DNA from: Spirodela intermedia
Taxonomy: Eukaryota; Streptophyta; Magnoliopsida; Alismatales; Araceae
DNA length: 64,000 nucleotides
Reading direction: 5' to 3'
NCBI GenBank assembly: GCA_902729315.2
Contig: LR746277.1
Span: forward strand, 4,655,001 to 4,719,000
Numbering within the stretch: the first letter of the stretch is position 1; every line of letters starts with the position of its first letter. Position numbers and translations under genes: made by a program. This document shows, piece by piece, positions 46,088-57,253 of this stretch. The notes under the pieces were generated by a model. That model saw only the letters and a program-made list of their open reading frames with translations. It was not told the origin of the DNA and did not search any database.

Positions 46088-46712
46088 AGCTCCCGTGGCC
46101 GTGGGTGAGCCGGAAAGATGCCTCCGCCGCCGTGCCATCGTCCCGTTGACTTTTTACAATAACGATTTTTATGACATTTAAAACTGATTGATGGATGACG
46201 TCAGGGAAAAGTCTTCTTCTCGTTCCACTGGGATTGGAGCTCTCCGCTGAGGATATTCCGACGTAGATTCGCCCGTTGACCATTCTAGGGGAAGCCTCTC
46301 CTTGGTAGTCGGCATTCCACCGTGTTCTTTTTCCCATAGAGGAGAGATAATGGGTGGGAAAACCCAGAAATTGGGCTTTTATTGGGCTCAGACCGAAAGG
46401 CCCTCTTTACGGTGACACCTGTCTCTCTCCCTCTCTCGAGGGTGATAATGGGTCAGAAAATCTTAAGCTATGTATTATTGGACCTTATTGGGCCTATAAA
46501 GCCCATAATTGCTCACGATGATACCTCTCGATGACAAAAGATGGGCCCACCAGATGAGGAGAGAAGACGTGGCAGCATCACCACCATGGAGAGCTTTCGT
46601 GCAACCAATGAACGACGTGGCCTTTATTGGTTGGGGCAAGTTGTTTAGATGAGGAGTGCGATATGTAGCTCTCTCTCTCTCTCTGGCTCTGTGAATCGAG
46701 AGTAGAGGGAAG
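46088..46712. other. Intergenic region before LHC-like gene, with tandem duplication
   Basis: Contains two diverged copies of a roughly 98-bp unit starting at 46346 and 46444 (each opens with GATAATGGGT and includes ATTGGGC(T/C), AAGGCCC or AAGCCC, and a GTGA(C/T)ACCT-like end). The GGGCC/GCCCA motifs are typical plant site II elements. A CT array at 46670-46684 lies just before the gene start. Confidence 0.6.
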
Positions 46713-49700
46713 ATGGCGAGCTACTCCTGCATCGTTGCTCGTGCGGATGCGAACTTGTGCTTCCCGACAAAGAGACCGTGCATTTCTTCGCTTACGGCGG
46801 CGACGGCAGCGGCGTCCAGGTGAGGACAGACGGCGCTCGCTCTTCTTCGCCTCCATTGTATAGAAATCACAACCACTCTCCCCTCTTCGAGAATTCCTGG
46901 GTCAGAACACAGCTGTATTCGATGCATTCCAGGATTTGTGTGTTCTCGAGACGGTTTCTGAGTGCCTTTGGAGGAACCTCTTGCTTCTTCTCTTCGTCGG
47001 TTGGAGATCCCTTGTATCCTGATTTCGTCTGGCAGAAAGAGACAACCAAGAGGAAAATCCTCGTTCGTGGTGACTTGCGACGTCGGAAAAATTGGCCGCC
47101 CCTCGGCCTTTCATTTTCGTTTTCTTGTGCCACCGAATCATAGTTCGGAAGCGTGAATTGTTCGAACTCCAGCTGTCTTCTTCTGCGTACCGTGGTGGTA
47201 CGTGCTGTGAACTAGAACAACGTAATTTTGAAAGGAGAACCTGTCTGTTTAGGGAGAAGAGGCCCATAGGAAAATGAAAACTACTTTACTAACAACGAGG
47301 GAAAATCTTTGATAACTGCAGGATCGATTAGTAGATTGAGGTTGTCATGTGATGGCACCGTCATGGTAGATAGAAATCAATCTCCTGAGTTTTTCTTTGG
47401 GTTTCAAGTAATACGAGATTCGGTGAATTTTTCAACAAGCTCTCCTGTTTGAGTCCACAACGTCTGCATGGCTGAAATCTTTATCGAATGAAATTTCTTC
47501 TCATAGATCTGAAATAGCTAATATACTTGTTTTCAGTCGTAAAACAATGGGTTTGATCCTAAACATCTTTGATAAATTGGTATTCACTTCCGTCGCTTCT
47601 GAAACTATTACTATTTTTTTGTAACTAATGCTCTTCTCTCCTCTATCTTGGCAGCAGATTGCAAAACAAAGGATTGGATGTCAGGAGTCTCCCAAGGGGC
47701 AGAAGCCAGATACTCCCGGTTCAGGCAGTTGCTAATGTACGAACTCATCCTTTTCATGCGATTCCGATATGTTTCGTTTGTTGAGATTAAGGTCCGCCGG
47801 GCATGGATTGAATGATTCTTCAGGAAGAAGACTAAATACCATCATGAAAATAGGCTCAGCTTATTCATTTTTCATGGTGTTTATAGTCGCAGGGCTGGTA
47901 TTAATTTATATCGTCAGATGGGAAAAATTGTCTAGTTGATATTTTTAATTTGAATAAATCGATTTTCATTGTTTGGCAGAACATGATCTAGGAAATCCGA
48001 GAGACTGACTCTTTAACTTTTTTCTATTGTTTCCTTCATTTGCTTATCGTTGTGATTGGATATTTATTAATCGTAAAGAACTGTTTTCTTTTCTTCGGAT
48101 GATTGTGAAAGCTGAACCACAATATTCCTCGTGTGGTGTTTTGGGAACTTTTTGGAATTTGAAAACATTTATGTGTAGAAACAGAGATCCTTTTTTTCAT
48201 TCAGGACTCAAATGTGAAATTTTCAGTGCATGCAACTCGTGAGCCACTGTTTTAAAAAAATCGGAAAATTATTCACATGAGAATTCTAAAGAAGCACCGT
48301 CAGCTCTCACTCAAAGAGAAGCGCCCAGATCCAAGGTTGGCTTGTTGCATCAATAAATCTGTAAATATTTGGGGCATCACATCAACTTTTGGCTTCTCTG
48401 ACTCACCAAATAGTAGTAAAAAAAATTAACATGAGAGGAGTCACATCCTTCTAATTTGATGATGCATTATTCTGCGTTGCAAGCATTTATTCAGGCGTGT
48501 ACTTTTTTCTTATTTGAATTATCATGTTCTATGAGTAAAATCGCCTTAGGTCTTTGTTCAGTTCTTGGAAAGAGAAGGGCGCATACGCCTTTTATGGGCC
48601 TCAGTATTTAGGCGGCGTGAGGCTGCTAAAAGGAAACCCTCGGAGCAGAGCTGAAGCTTAGGTTCCTTTAACTGTGATTATGCCAACTCGTGAAATCCCA
48701 GTCTTTTTAAAACAAGAGTCACGACCATCATTTCTTCGTGCAATCATTTTTTTTTGTAAATATTACTCACTTCGGAGCGCTGAGGATGCTAGAATTATTT
48801 ATTCCTCAATTTTTAGCTGGGTTTTTTAAGATTCTTGCTTTATTTTTCAGACATCTCGAAGGAGAAGATCTTCCAGTGATGACGTGGTAATGGTCGATCC
48901 TTTGGAAGCCAAGCGACTGGCAGCGCAACAAATGCAAGAAATTCAGGCAAAGCAGAAACTCAAAGTGAGCAATTGCTCTGACCTTTCTCTAGAAGCATGT
49001 TGATGATTGTTGGAATTGTGTTTTGTCTCTCCTTTACTGAATTTCTCTGATTTTATTCTCCATTATATGAATTCTGTTCTTAAAAAGTCAACTTAACTTC
49101 CTCAAGAATGTCAATAATATAATTAACTTTGACCCTACAAGAATGTGAGATTTATCTGCGCATTGGAGTGCTTTCTTTTTCTTCCATAGATTTCCATTTC
49201 AGTGCAACGAGTTCACTTGGGTCAGCGCTTTGCTCTGGTAAAATCCCGAGTGGATCGTCTTTCTTCCATGTTCCCCGGATATCCCCTGAGAACACCCAAT
49301 CACCCTTTTCCACGTGGAAATCAATGACCGCAAAAAACTCAGAGTTGGGCTTTGAAAGATGCATCAGAAACCCACCTCCCCATCAGGAGTTGACCAACAT
49401 AAAAAGTGGCTCTCTCATGCTTCTTCATGCTTGGTCCTTTCATTGGGGTGCAAGTGATGAGCTCATCATCCATGGTCAACTCTTAAAAGCATCAGAAACC
49501 CACCCTGCCATTAGGAGTTGACCAACACAAAAACAGGCTCTCTCTTTGAGAGCTTCCTCACGCTTTGTCCTTTCATTGGTCTGCAAGTGATCAACTCATG
49601 AATCACGGTCAACCAAAACTTTACGTCGGTCAAGAACGCAGATCCTCCCATATTTAGTACGGAGATTCAGCTGAAATAACTCCCCAGTTCCCTGTATTTG

Positions 49701-49997
49701 GGTTGCATCCTGTCCAGTTCGATGTCCGTACATTGATCTTGACAACAAGATACGCGTGTGGGTTCAGAGGCAACGCCGGATCGAAGCCATCAACGGAGCT
49801 TGGGCAGTGATCGGGCTCACAGCAGGATTAGTGGTCGAAGTCCAGACCGGAGACAGCATTCCAGCGCAGGTAAACCTGATTAATCTTCTATGGAAATTTG
49901 AGTAAGTGAGAGATTTTTATTCATCGATGAATCGCCGATCATCTAGCAGCTGGCGAGGTATTGGTCGGCCATCGTCAGCCAATTTTGGCAATGGTGA
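46713..49997 (+). CDS. Chloroplast LHC-like one-helix protein
   Basis: Small plastid protein of the light-harvesting-like (Hlip/SEP/LIL) type. Exons: 46713-46819, 47655-47736, 48851-48964, 49768-49869, 49950-49997, giving 150 residues. The first 63 residues are Ala/Ser/Arg-rich without acidic residues until late, with LPVQAVAN at the end, as expected of a chloroplast transit peptide. A charged helical part (DPLEAKRLAAQQMQEIQAKQ) precedes the single hydrophobic helix, which opens with RRIEAINGAWAVIGL (104-118). Glu107 and Asn110 match the E-x-x-N pair of the chlorophyll-binding motif, but the usual Arg after NG is Ala112. Members of this superfamily take part in photoprotection and chlorophyll handling. 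The exon 2 acceptor is GCAGCAG, allowing two isoforms. Intron 4 contains a 128-bp tandem duplication. The exact subfamily is uncertain. Confidence 0.75.
49361..49618. repeat. 128-bp tandem duplication in intron
   Basis: Two abutting copies (49361-49488 and 49489 to about 49618) share GCATCAGAAACCCACC, AGGAGTTGACCAACA, GGCTCTCTC, GTCCTTTCATTGG, GCAAGTGAT and ATGGTCAAC-type blocks. They lie in intron 4 of the LHC-like gene and bring several TTGAC cores. Confidence 0.85.
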
Positions 49998-50372
49998 GAG
50001 GCATGGCCTCTGCGGCAAATCATAACCGGAAGCATATATGGTTTAAAGGTAATTATACGTTTTACCTTGTAAACACTTGAGTGTACGGGATGAGTGAAAA
50101 AGGAAGGTCTCTTTTCACAGCAGGATGAGCATTGGGTGTTGGTGGGCCGGGCTTTTTTGGACTCCCACTTTTTATTTCGGCCCAATTATGACCGGGTCGG
50201 GGGTCTTCGTAGGCCAGATAAAAAATTGCTCGGGTGAAGCGGGCCGGACCTGGCCCAATTAAAAATGGGCCAGCCTGGGCCCGCTAGATTTAAGAGTTAA
50301 TCTCCTCCGAAATTAAATAAACCTGGAATAAATATTTTTTGATCGAAATCTTATATTCATGGACATCAACCC

Positions 50373-50374
<2 letters not shown>

Positions 50375-50412
<38 letters not shown>

Positions 50413-50425
50413 AGCTCCTCTGTGC

Positions 50426-50459
<34 letters not shown>
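50375..50459. repeat. GA/CT inverted microsatellite (hairpin)
   Basis: A 37-nt GA run (50375-50411) is followed after 16 nt by a 32-nt CT run (50428-50459). The two runs are complementary over at least 30 bp, so a transcript would fold into a long perfect hairpin. Confidence 0.88.
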
Positions 50460-50463
<4 letters not shown>

Positions 50464-52132
50464 CCCTACCCCCGCCGACAACTTTTCCGCACAGTGAGAC
50501 GGAGACTATTAGAGGTTCTCGACTTTCCGGGGACGTTGACGGGTCTCCCGTAGCCGGTGTGGCGCGAGAGAGATGAGATGAGATAAGATAAGATCACTGC
50601 CCCGATGACCTAACGCCACATTCTACTGGTTACCTTCCCCCCAATCCTTCTCGATGAGAGAGAGAGAGAGAGTGAGAGAGATAGGAGGAGAGGCGTTGAT
50701 GGGTCACTCTCTCTCTTTCTCTCTGTCTCTCTCTGTTTCTCTCTATTGGACCTTTTTCCCCCTAATACGCTTCCTTCCCCGGCAAGTTTCTTCCAGGATA
50801 GGGACGGAGGTTTCGTCGAGCTGAGACGGCGCACTTTCTCGCCGTAGCCCAAGTCACGCACGTAATTAGACGCTTTTAGTGGCGGAGAGGGCTCTCGTTA
50901 GTCAACGGGTGGAGATCTCGTTCTTCCCCCCTCTTCCGAACACTTATCCCTTCGGATGGCCGCTGACCACCCGCAACGGTCACCCCCCGGGATACGCCAT
51001 AGTTACCGTCCATTGGCAGCGCCACCACCCAGCTCCCCCGTCGCTGTCACTTTGGCTGGCCGAATCCTGCCGGACTGGGAAGAGACGCGCGGCAGAGCGA
51101 GATCTCCTCGGAGGACGGCTGACCCATGTCCGCCTGTCCGGTCAAACACGTCCCGGGCCCGCCACATACGCTGAATAATCCATCAACTTTGACCATTCCG
51201 GACGCTGGACCATCAACTGCCCCGCCGGAGACGCCTGCCCAACTCGCGGCGTCTTCTCTGGCGGCGGGAGACGGCGGATCAACCAGTCTGAGGAGGACCC
51301 CCCCGCCGTTAAGTCAACGCTGTTCGATCTCGGGGATCTCACCGTGATAATCGCCAGGCCGCAGTGGAGGAGGGTATCGACGGAAGACCTCCGGTTCTTT
51401 GAAGCGTTTCTAGATGGATATTATTCTACTGCGTGCCGACCGACCCAGCCATCCACATTATTTTAATACATTTATTTATTTATTTTCCTGGCAGATAACT
51501 CAGGTTTGACCGCGATCGGTTTGACTTCATTGGACTCGTCTGTTATCTGTTTGGCTTTTTCTTGGGCCGAGGGAGGTGGCGAGTCCACGGGGCGGTCCAA
51601 TTCGCCCGTTATCTTTGATCAGACGGTTGACGTTCATAGTCCGTTAGTCCATCTCGAGATCCTCGGGTTGAGCATGGGCCCCACGCGCCATGTTCAACTG
51701 GTCCGGGGACGACCATTTTTATCTGTGGGCCCCACATTTGGGAACCTTATCCAAGCCGGAGACAACAGTGCCTGCGTGGGGGCCCACACATTGGCCCGGA
51801 GCCGGGCCCATCATATCTTTAGGCCCGGTCCGCCCGTCTATCTGCTAAACCTCAGACTCCCAAACACGACGTAAGTGGGGCCTGCGAGTTGTGGATAAAC
51901 ATGACCCGAGTTTTGGAATGGGCAGCCGGTGGTCAAACCGACAGCTGGCGACCTCTGAGCGAGCCGCGTAAGGTTAAAGACGGAGATACCGGAGCGATCT
52001 CACAGGGAGGCTTCTGCTGTAGTGGGCCCCGTCACGTGGTTTCGGCACTACGAGCCGCTTGAGGTTCGACTGGGCGGAATCAAGGTCCGGCTCACGTGTT
52101 TAGGCTATAATTGTCCTTTCACCTCACCCCCA

Positions 52133-52135
<3 letters not shown>

Positions 52136-52168
<33 letters not shown>
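52136..52168. repeat. CT microsatellite upstream of TPS
   Basis: About 16 CT units ending some 220 bp before the TPS start codon, with a second short CT run at 52220-52231. Confidence 0.9.
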
Positions 52169-52171
<3 letters not shown>

Positions 52172-52390
52172 ATCTGTCTACCCAACCCTACCGTTTCTAT
52201 CTTCTCCCTTTCTTTCCCTCTCTCTCTCTCTACCCCATCTGCCGCACCGGAGGAATGAATGAATAAAGGCCTTGAGAGGAGGCCCTCTATCGTCGACCGT
52301 CTTCTTCCATGATCTACGACGCCCGAGGAAAGGGAAAACCCTAGCCCCCGACCTCCCGTTGGGTTGCCGTCCATAGGCGCCACCGCCAGA

Positions 52391-55300
52391 ATGCCGTCCC
52401 AGTCTTGCGCCAATCTGCTGGAACTCGTCTCCCGCTCGGCGGAGTACCCCTCGCCGACGAGGCCGCTCACGCCGCACCTCCCACGGGTGGTCACCGTTCC
52501 TGGGATCATCTCCGACTTCGGCGACGGGGACCCCTCCGAGAGGTCCTGCGAGCGCCTCCTCTCCGATTGCAGCTGCGATTCCCCCGTGCCGCGGGAGCGC
52601 AGGATCATCGTTGCCCATCAGCTTCCCATCCGGAGCCACCGGGATCCGGCCACCCGCCGGTGGCGATTCTCATGGGACCCGGACGCTCTCTCCCTGCAGC
52701 TTCGCGCGGGGTTCCCCCCGCAGTGTGAGATCCTCCATGTCGGCACCATCCGGCCTCCGTCCTCCGATCCCGACGCCGCCGTCGACCCCTCGGAGGAAGA
52801 AGAGGTCAAACAGATCCTATATGATCAGTTCCGCTGCGTCCCGGTCTTCCTCCCAGCCGATGTCCACAATCGGTTCTACCATGGCTTCTGTAAGCACTAT
52901 CTCTGGCCGCTCTTCCACTACATGCTTCCTGTCTCCCCTTCCGCCCTCGGTGGCGTCCGCTTCGACCGCTCCCTCTGGCTGGCCTACGTCTCCGCCAACA
53001 GGGTCTTCGGAGACACCGTGACCGAGGTCCTTAACACAGACGAGGACAACGTGTGGGTGCACGACTATCACCTTATGCTTCTCCCCACCTTCCTCCGGCG
53101 GCGATCGTACCGCGTCAAACTCGGCTTCTTCCTTCACTCCCCCTTCCCGTCTTCGGAGATGTACCGGACGCTGCCCGTCAGGGAGGAGATTCTCCGGGCG
53201 CTCCTCAACTCGGACCTCGTCGGATTCCACACCTTCGACTATGCCCGCCACTTCCTGTCCTGCTGCAGCCGGATGCTGGGGATCGACTACGAGTCCAAGA
53301 GGGGGTACATCGGCCTGGAGTACTACGGGCGGACGGTCAGCATCAAGATCCTCCCCGTTGGCATAGACATGGGCCAGCTCGAGACGGTGATGCGGTCACA
53401 GGAGGCCGGGGAGAAGGCCCGCGAGCTAATGCTGCAGTTCGAGGGCAGGACCGTGTTACTGGGCGTCGACGACATGGATTTGTTTAAGGGCATAAGCCTG
53501 AAGTTCCTGGCCATGGGTCAGCTCCTGGAAGAACACCAGGAATGGAGGGGGCGCGCAGTCTTGGTCCAAATTGCGAATCCAGCAAGAAGCGAGGGAAAGG
53601 ATGTGCAGGAGGTCCACGAGGAGATGCTCATGGTTGCAGAGAAGATCAACAACCGGTTCGGCACGGCGGATTATCAGCCAATCATCCTAATCAACCGCAC
53701 GGTGCCGACCTATGAGAAGGTCGCCTACTACGCGATTGCGGAATGCTGTGTGGTCAACGCGGTCAGGGACGGAATGAACCTGGTGCCTTACAAGTACACC
53801 GTATGCCGGCAGTGGAGCCCAGCCCTTGGTGGCAAGCCGAAGAAGAGCATGATTGTGGTTTCGGAGTTCATCGGCTGCTCCCCATCCCTCAGCGGCGCGA
53901 TCAGAGTGAACCCCTGGAATGTGGATGCAGTGGCTGACGCCATGAATCTAGCCATCAAGATGCCAGAGCCGGAGAAGCAGCTTAGGCATGAGAAGCACTT
54001 CAAGTATGTCACCTCCCACGATGTAGCTTACTGGGCGAGGAGCTTCGATCAGGACCTGCAGAGAGCCTGCAGAGATCATTTCTCCAAGAGGTGCTGGGGG
54101 ATCGGGTTCGGCCTGTGCTTCAGGGTTGTGGCCCTCGGCCCAAACTTTAGGAAGCTCTCTGTGGAACGCATTGCTTCGGATTACAGGAAGACCAGCAGCC
54201 GGCTGATCTTGCTCGATTATGATGGCACAATGATGCCCCAGGCTTCAGAGAACAAGTCCCCGAGCGACGAGGTCATTTCGGTGCTCAAGAGCCTCTGCAG
54301 CGATCCAAAGAATGTCGTCTTTGTTGTTAGTGGCAGGGGGAAAGATTCCTTGAGCAGATGGTTTGGCCCAGTTGAGAAGCTGGGCATCTCTGCAGAGCAT
54401 GGCTTCTTCACTAGGTCTGCCTTTCTCACCGAACATACGTTTCCTTGTTCCTGCATCATTTTTACGACTCACGGTAGATAATTGGAAGTAGTCAGGGAAT
54501 TAATAAAATTGCTCAGTACCATGGGAAATTCAGAGGTTTCCACAGGTACGTAGCTCAGTTGACTTCATCTTACGCAGATGAATCTTTGTTCTTCAGATTG
54601 TGGGCTACGTAGGAATTCATAATGTTGCCATGGGTGTCTGATGGAAGCGACTTCATTCATTACCAGCATGCGAATTCAAGTCTGTTTGATCTTTAGAGCC
54701 TATTTCTTGCCACATTGTTCATCCTCCCCTTTTAATCTTAGCACTACTGGTTTTACTCTGATTTAAGATCTCTGTTCCATCGATAGAACTGTCGATTGCA
54801 TTCGTTCGATCCGGCCATGGCTGACAATCCTGTGGTTGTTTTCTGGCAGGTGGAGCGCGGATGCTCCGTGGGAGACATGCTTGCTGACCCCCGACTTTGA
54901 CTGGAAGAAAATGGCAGAGCCTGTAATGAGACTCTACATGGAGACGACTGACGGGTCCTCCATGGAGCACAAGGAGAGCGCCATCGTTTGGCACCACCAG
55001 GACGCTGACCCCGACTTCGGATCCTGCCAGGCGAAGGAGCTCCTCGATCATCTCGAGAGCGTTCTTGCCAATGAGCCGGTCGTTGTGAAAAGAGGGCAGC
55101 ACATAGTTGAAGTCAAACCCCAGGTATCAGCATCCTTGTTGATCTGATTCTCTCTGGTCGAGCTTCTGGAGCGTTAATGGCGGATCTCTGCGCAAAGCCC
55201 AAGATCGCAGGCAAGCTCTGATGCTGAGAAATTTACTCTATTTTCCTCTGTTGTAGGGGGTGAGCAAAGGGATGGTGGTGGAGAGCCTCATCTCCAAGAT

Positions 55301-55562
55301 GAGCGCCGGAGGGAAGCCGCCGGACTTCATCCTGTGCGTCGGCGACGACCGATCAGACGAGGACATGTTTGAGAGCATTGTGGGCGGCCCGGCGCTGCCA
55401 GCTGCCGCCAAGGTCTTCGCCTGCACTGTGGGGAAGAAGCCGAGCAAGGCCAAGTACTACCTGGATGACCCAGCTGACGTCGTGAAGATGCTCCAGGGCC
55501 TGGCCTCCGTGTCCGACCGACCACAGAAACCCGTGGGCCTCCAGGTCTCGTTCGAGGGTTGA
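52391..55562 (+). CDS. TPS: Class II trehalose-6-phosphate synthase-like protein
   Basis: A fused TPS-TPP protein of the plant class II group (Arabidopsis TPS5-TPS11), which is regulatory and largely without synthase activity, partly through SnRK1. Three exons, 52391-54414, 54850-55123 and 55257-55562, give 867 residues and match the usual gene structure. The ATG at 52391 (MPSQSCANLLELVS) fits the conserved class II N-terminus. The GT20 domain shows DEDNVWVHDYHLMLLP, KLGFFLHSPFPSSE, LVGFHTFDYARHF and NAVRDGMNLVPYKY. The HAD phosphatase-like domain shows LDYDGT (608-613), VVSGRGKDSL and LCVGDDRSDEDMFE. At residue 76 the family motif VANQLP reads VAHQLP. Retaining the first intron would end translation at 54481, before most of the phosphatase domain. 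Nearest type is TPS5/6-like. Confidence 0.95.
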
Positions 55563-55924
55563 CTTTTCTGGGAGATGATCAGGGGGTCTCCATCTGGGTT
55601 GACCTCGTCAGGCGGTGCTCCATGGTGGTGGCGTCCGAGGCGAAGCAGGATGGATTGATTTACACGGAGAGATCGGCCTGATCTCCCAGGCAAAGGCCAG
55701 CTGTATATTCCCTCTCTTCTTAATGAAATCTGTAGAAGAACCCAATTGACAGATGATATACCACGATTCAAAGATCATTCTTTTATACCAAGCTCGGCCT
55801 CCCTCTCTCTTTCTCTCTCTCTCTCTCGCTAAAGGTGTGAGTCGGCTTCCCGTAGCTTGTTCACTACGCAGAGCACAGGGAAGCGGTGGAGCTCTCTAAT
55901 GGCCCATCTTCTATAATCAGCTTT

Positions 55925-55962
<38 letters not shown>

Positions 55963-57253
55963 GAGAAAGCAATATAACACCACATCTGTTTCAGACCAAG
56001 GGTTTTTCTCATGGGCTTCATGCTAAGGCTAATGATAAGAGCTAGCTAGTGGGCTGACGATCTTAATCATCTCTGAAAGAGAGAGAGAGAGAGGGAGAGG
56101 GAGAGAGAGAGAGAGGGAGAGTCTGGCCCATTTTGAGTTGGGCTTCGGACTGAGGCGGCACCCTTAATTTAATGGACGTTACGCGCTGTTGGACCCAAAG
56201 GTTCCAAAATTCTTTCAAGCCCAGATCATTAGCTGGAGAGAGGAGAAGGCCTGAGGATCGCTGTCTAGACTGCGGTAACCAGTGCAGTTTCCCCTCTTCG
56301 GTGATGCAGATCGCTGGTCTCTGCGGATTGCTCTTCCGATCGCTATCTAGACTGTTCTCCGGCGCTTCCTTTTCCCTTCAAGTATAAGGAAGATACGGGG
56401 CTCGTGTTTCCCGTCAAGAGTGAATCATAACTGGGCGCCTTGACCGCTAGGGTTCTGATCATATCCCGTGTTGGTGGGCACGCTTAGGAAGCAGGAGGTT
56501 AGGCTTCTCCTCATCTGAGATCCTGGTAAATCTTGCCTTCCCTGGATCGGTCTTCTTCAGTGCTGGAATCTGTCTCAGAGTTGCTTTTTTTCTTATGTTT
56601 TTCATTCCTTGCGACTCCCGATTCTAGGGTTTCGGCTGTCATTTTTTGTGTGTACATATGTATTTACGTGGAGAAGATCTTGGAAATTTATTTGCACGAT
56701 GGGACGGCACGGTTTCCATTTGTCCTTTTTGTTCCTTGGTTCACGGTGCTATGAAACCATTACAATTGGGCCGTGATCACCAGGACCGAAACTTAGTAGC
56801 CAAGGGAAAATTATTATCTGTATCGTTTTCTTTTCCTCCGTTTTCCTTCTCGTTTCAACTCTTTCGTGACGGGTTCGGTTTTTTTTTTTTCTTCTGTTTT
56901 GTTTTTTCGAGCATTCTGAGGTCCGTTTTTTATGTCTTGCGTTTGCCCTCTTGCTTCATGGACCTTGTTTGATTAATTGTGAAATTGTCACTCCTGAGTT
57001 CAGCCTATGGTTTTCCGAAAGTGATGAACGTGATCTGACGAAATCTCCTGCTCTTCCTAGAAGGAAAGCATTTGATGGAAGGTCCCTTTCTGCAATTGTC
57101 CCAAACATGGCGACTAGCTAGTCATTCATTGTTGACTTTGGTGTTTTATTATTTTGACCGTTATATCTCTTTTGCCTTTTTTTAAAGCTGCGATTGCGTA
57201 CGTAATTGGTATGTAACCCGAGTTGACTTCAAACACGAATCTATTTATCAGAG
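55563..57253. other. TPS 3' flank and RSZ promoter/leader
   Basis: Contains GA arrays at 55926-55954 and 56083-56120 and the RSZ leader. A 5'-UTR intron is likely: donor at 56526 (CTG/GTAAAT) and acceptor ending 57251, two bases before the start codon. No separate gene is supported; the frame at 56172-56387 is probably leader sequence. Confidence 0.5.
56447..56632 (+). promoter_or_regulatory. Telo-box-like motifs (CTAGGGTT) of RSZ gene
   Basis: CTAGGGTTC at 56447-56455 and CTAGGGTTT at 56624-56632. AGGGTTT elements near transcription starts are characteristic of plant genes for translation and RNA processing, which suits an SR protein gene. Confidence 0.4.

Larger units (their letters stand above)
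49998..52390. other. Intergenic region and promoter of class II TPS
   Basis: No supported gene. Contains a long GA/CT hairpin (50375-50459), further GA and CT arrays (50650-50760), a GC-rich segment at 50940-51350 with scattered TTGAC cores, many GGCCCA motifs (51680-51830), and a CT array (52136-52168) that probably lies in the TPS leader or core promoter. Confidence 0.5.

Noticed and set aside
52364-52390. Upstream extension of the TPS frame
   Set aside because: The extension begins at TTG, not ATG; the conserved class II start is the ATG at 52391.
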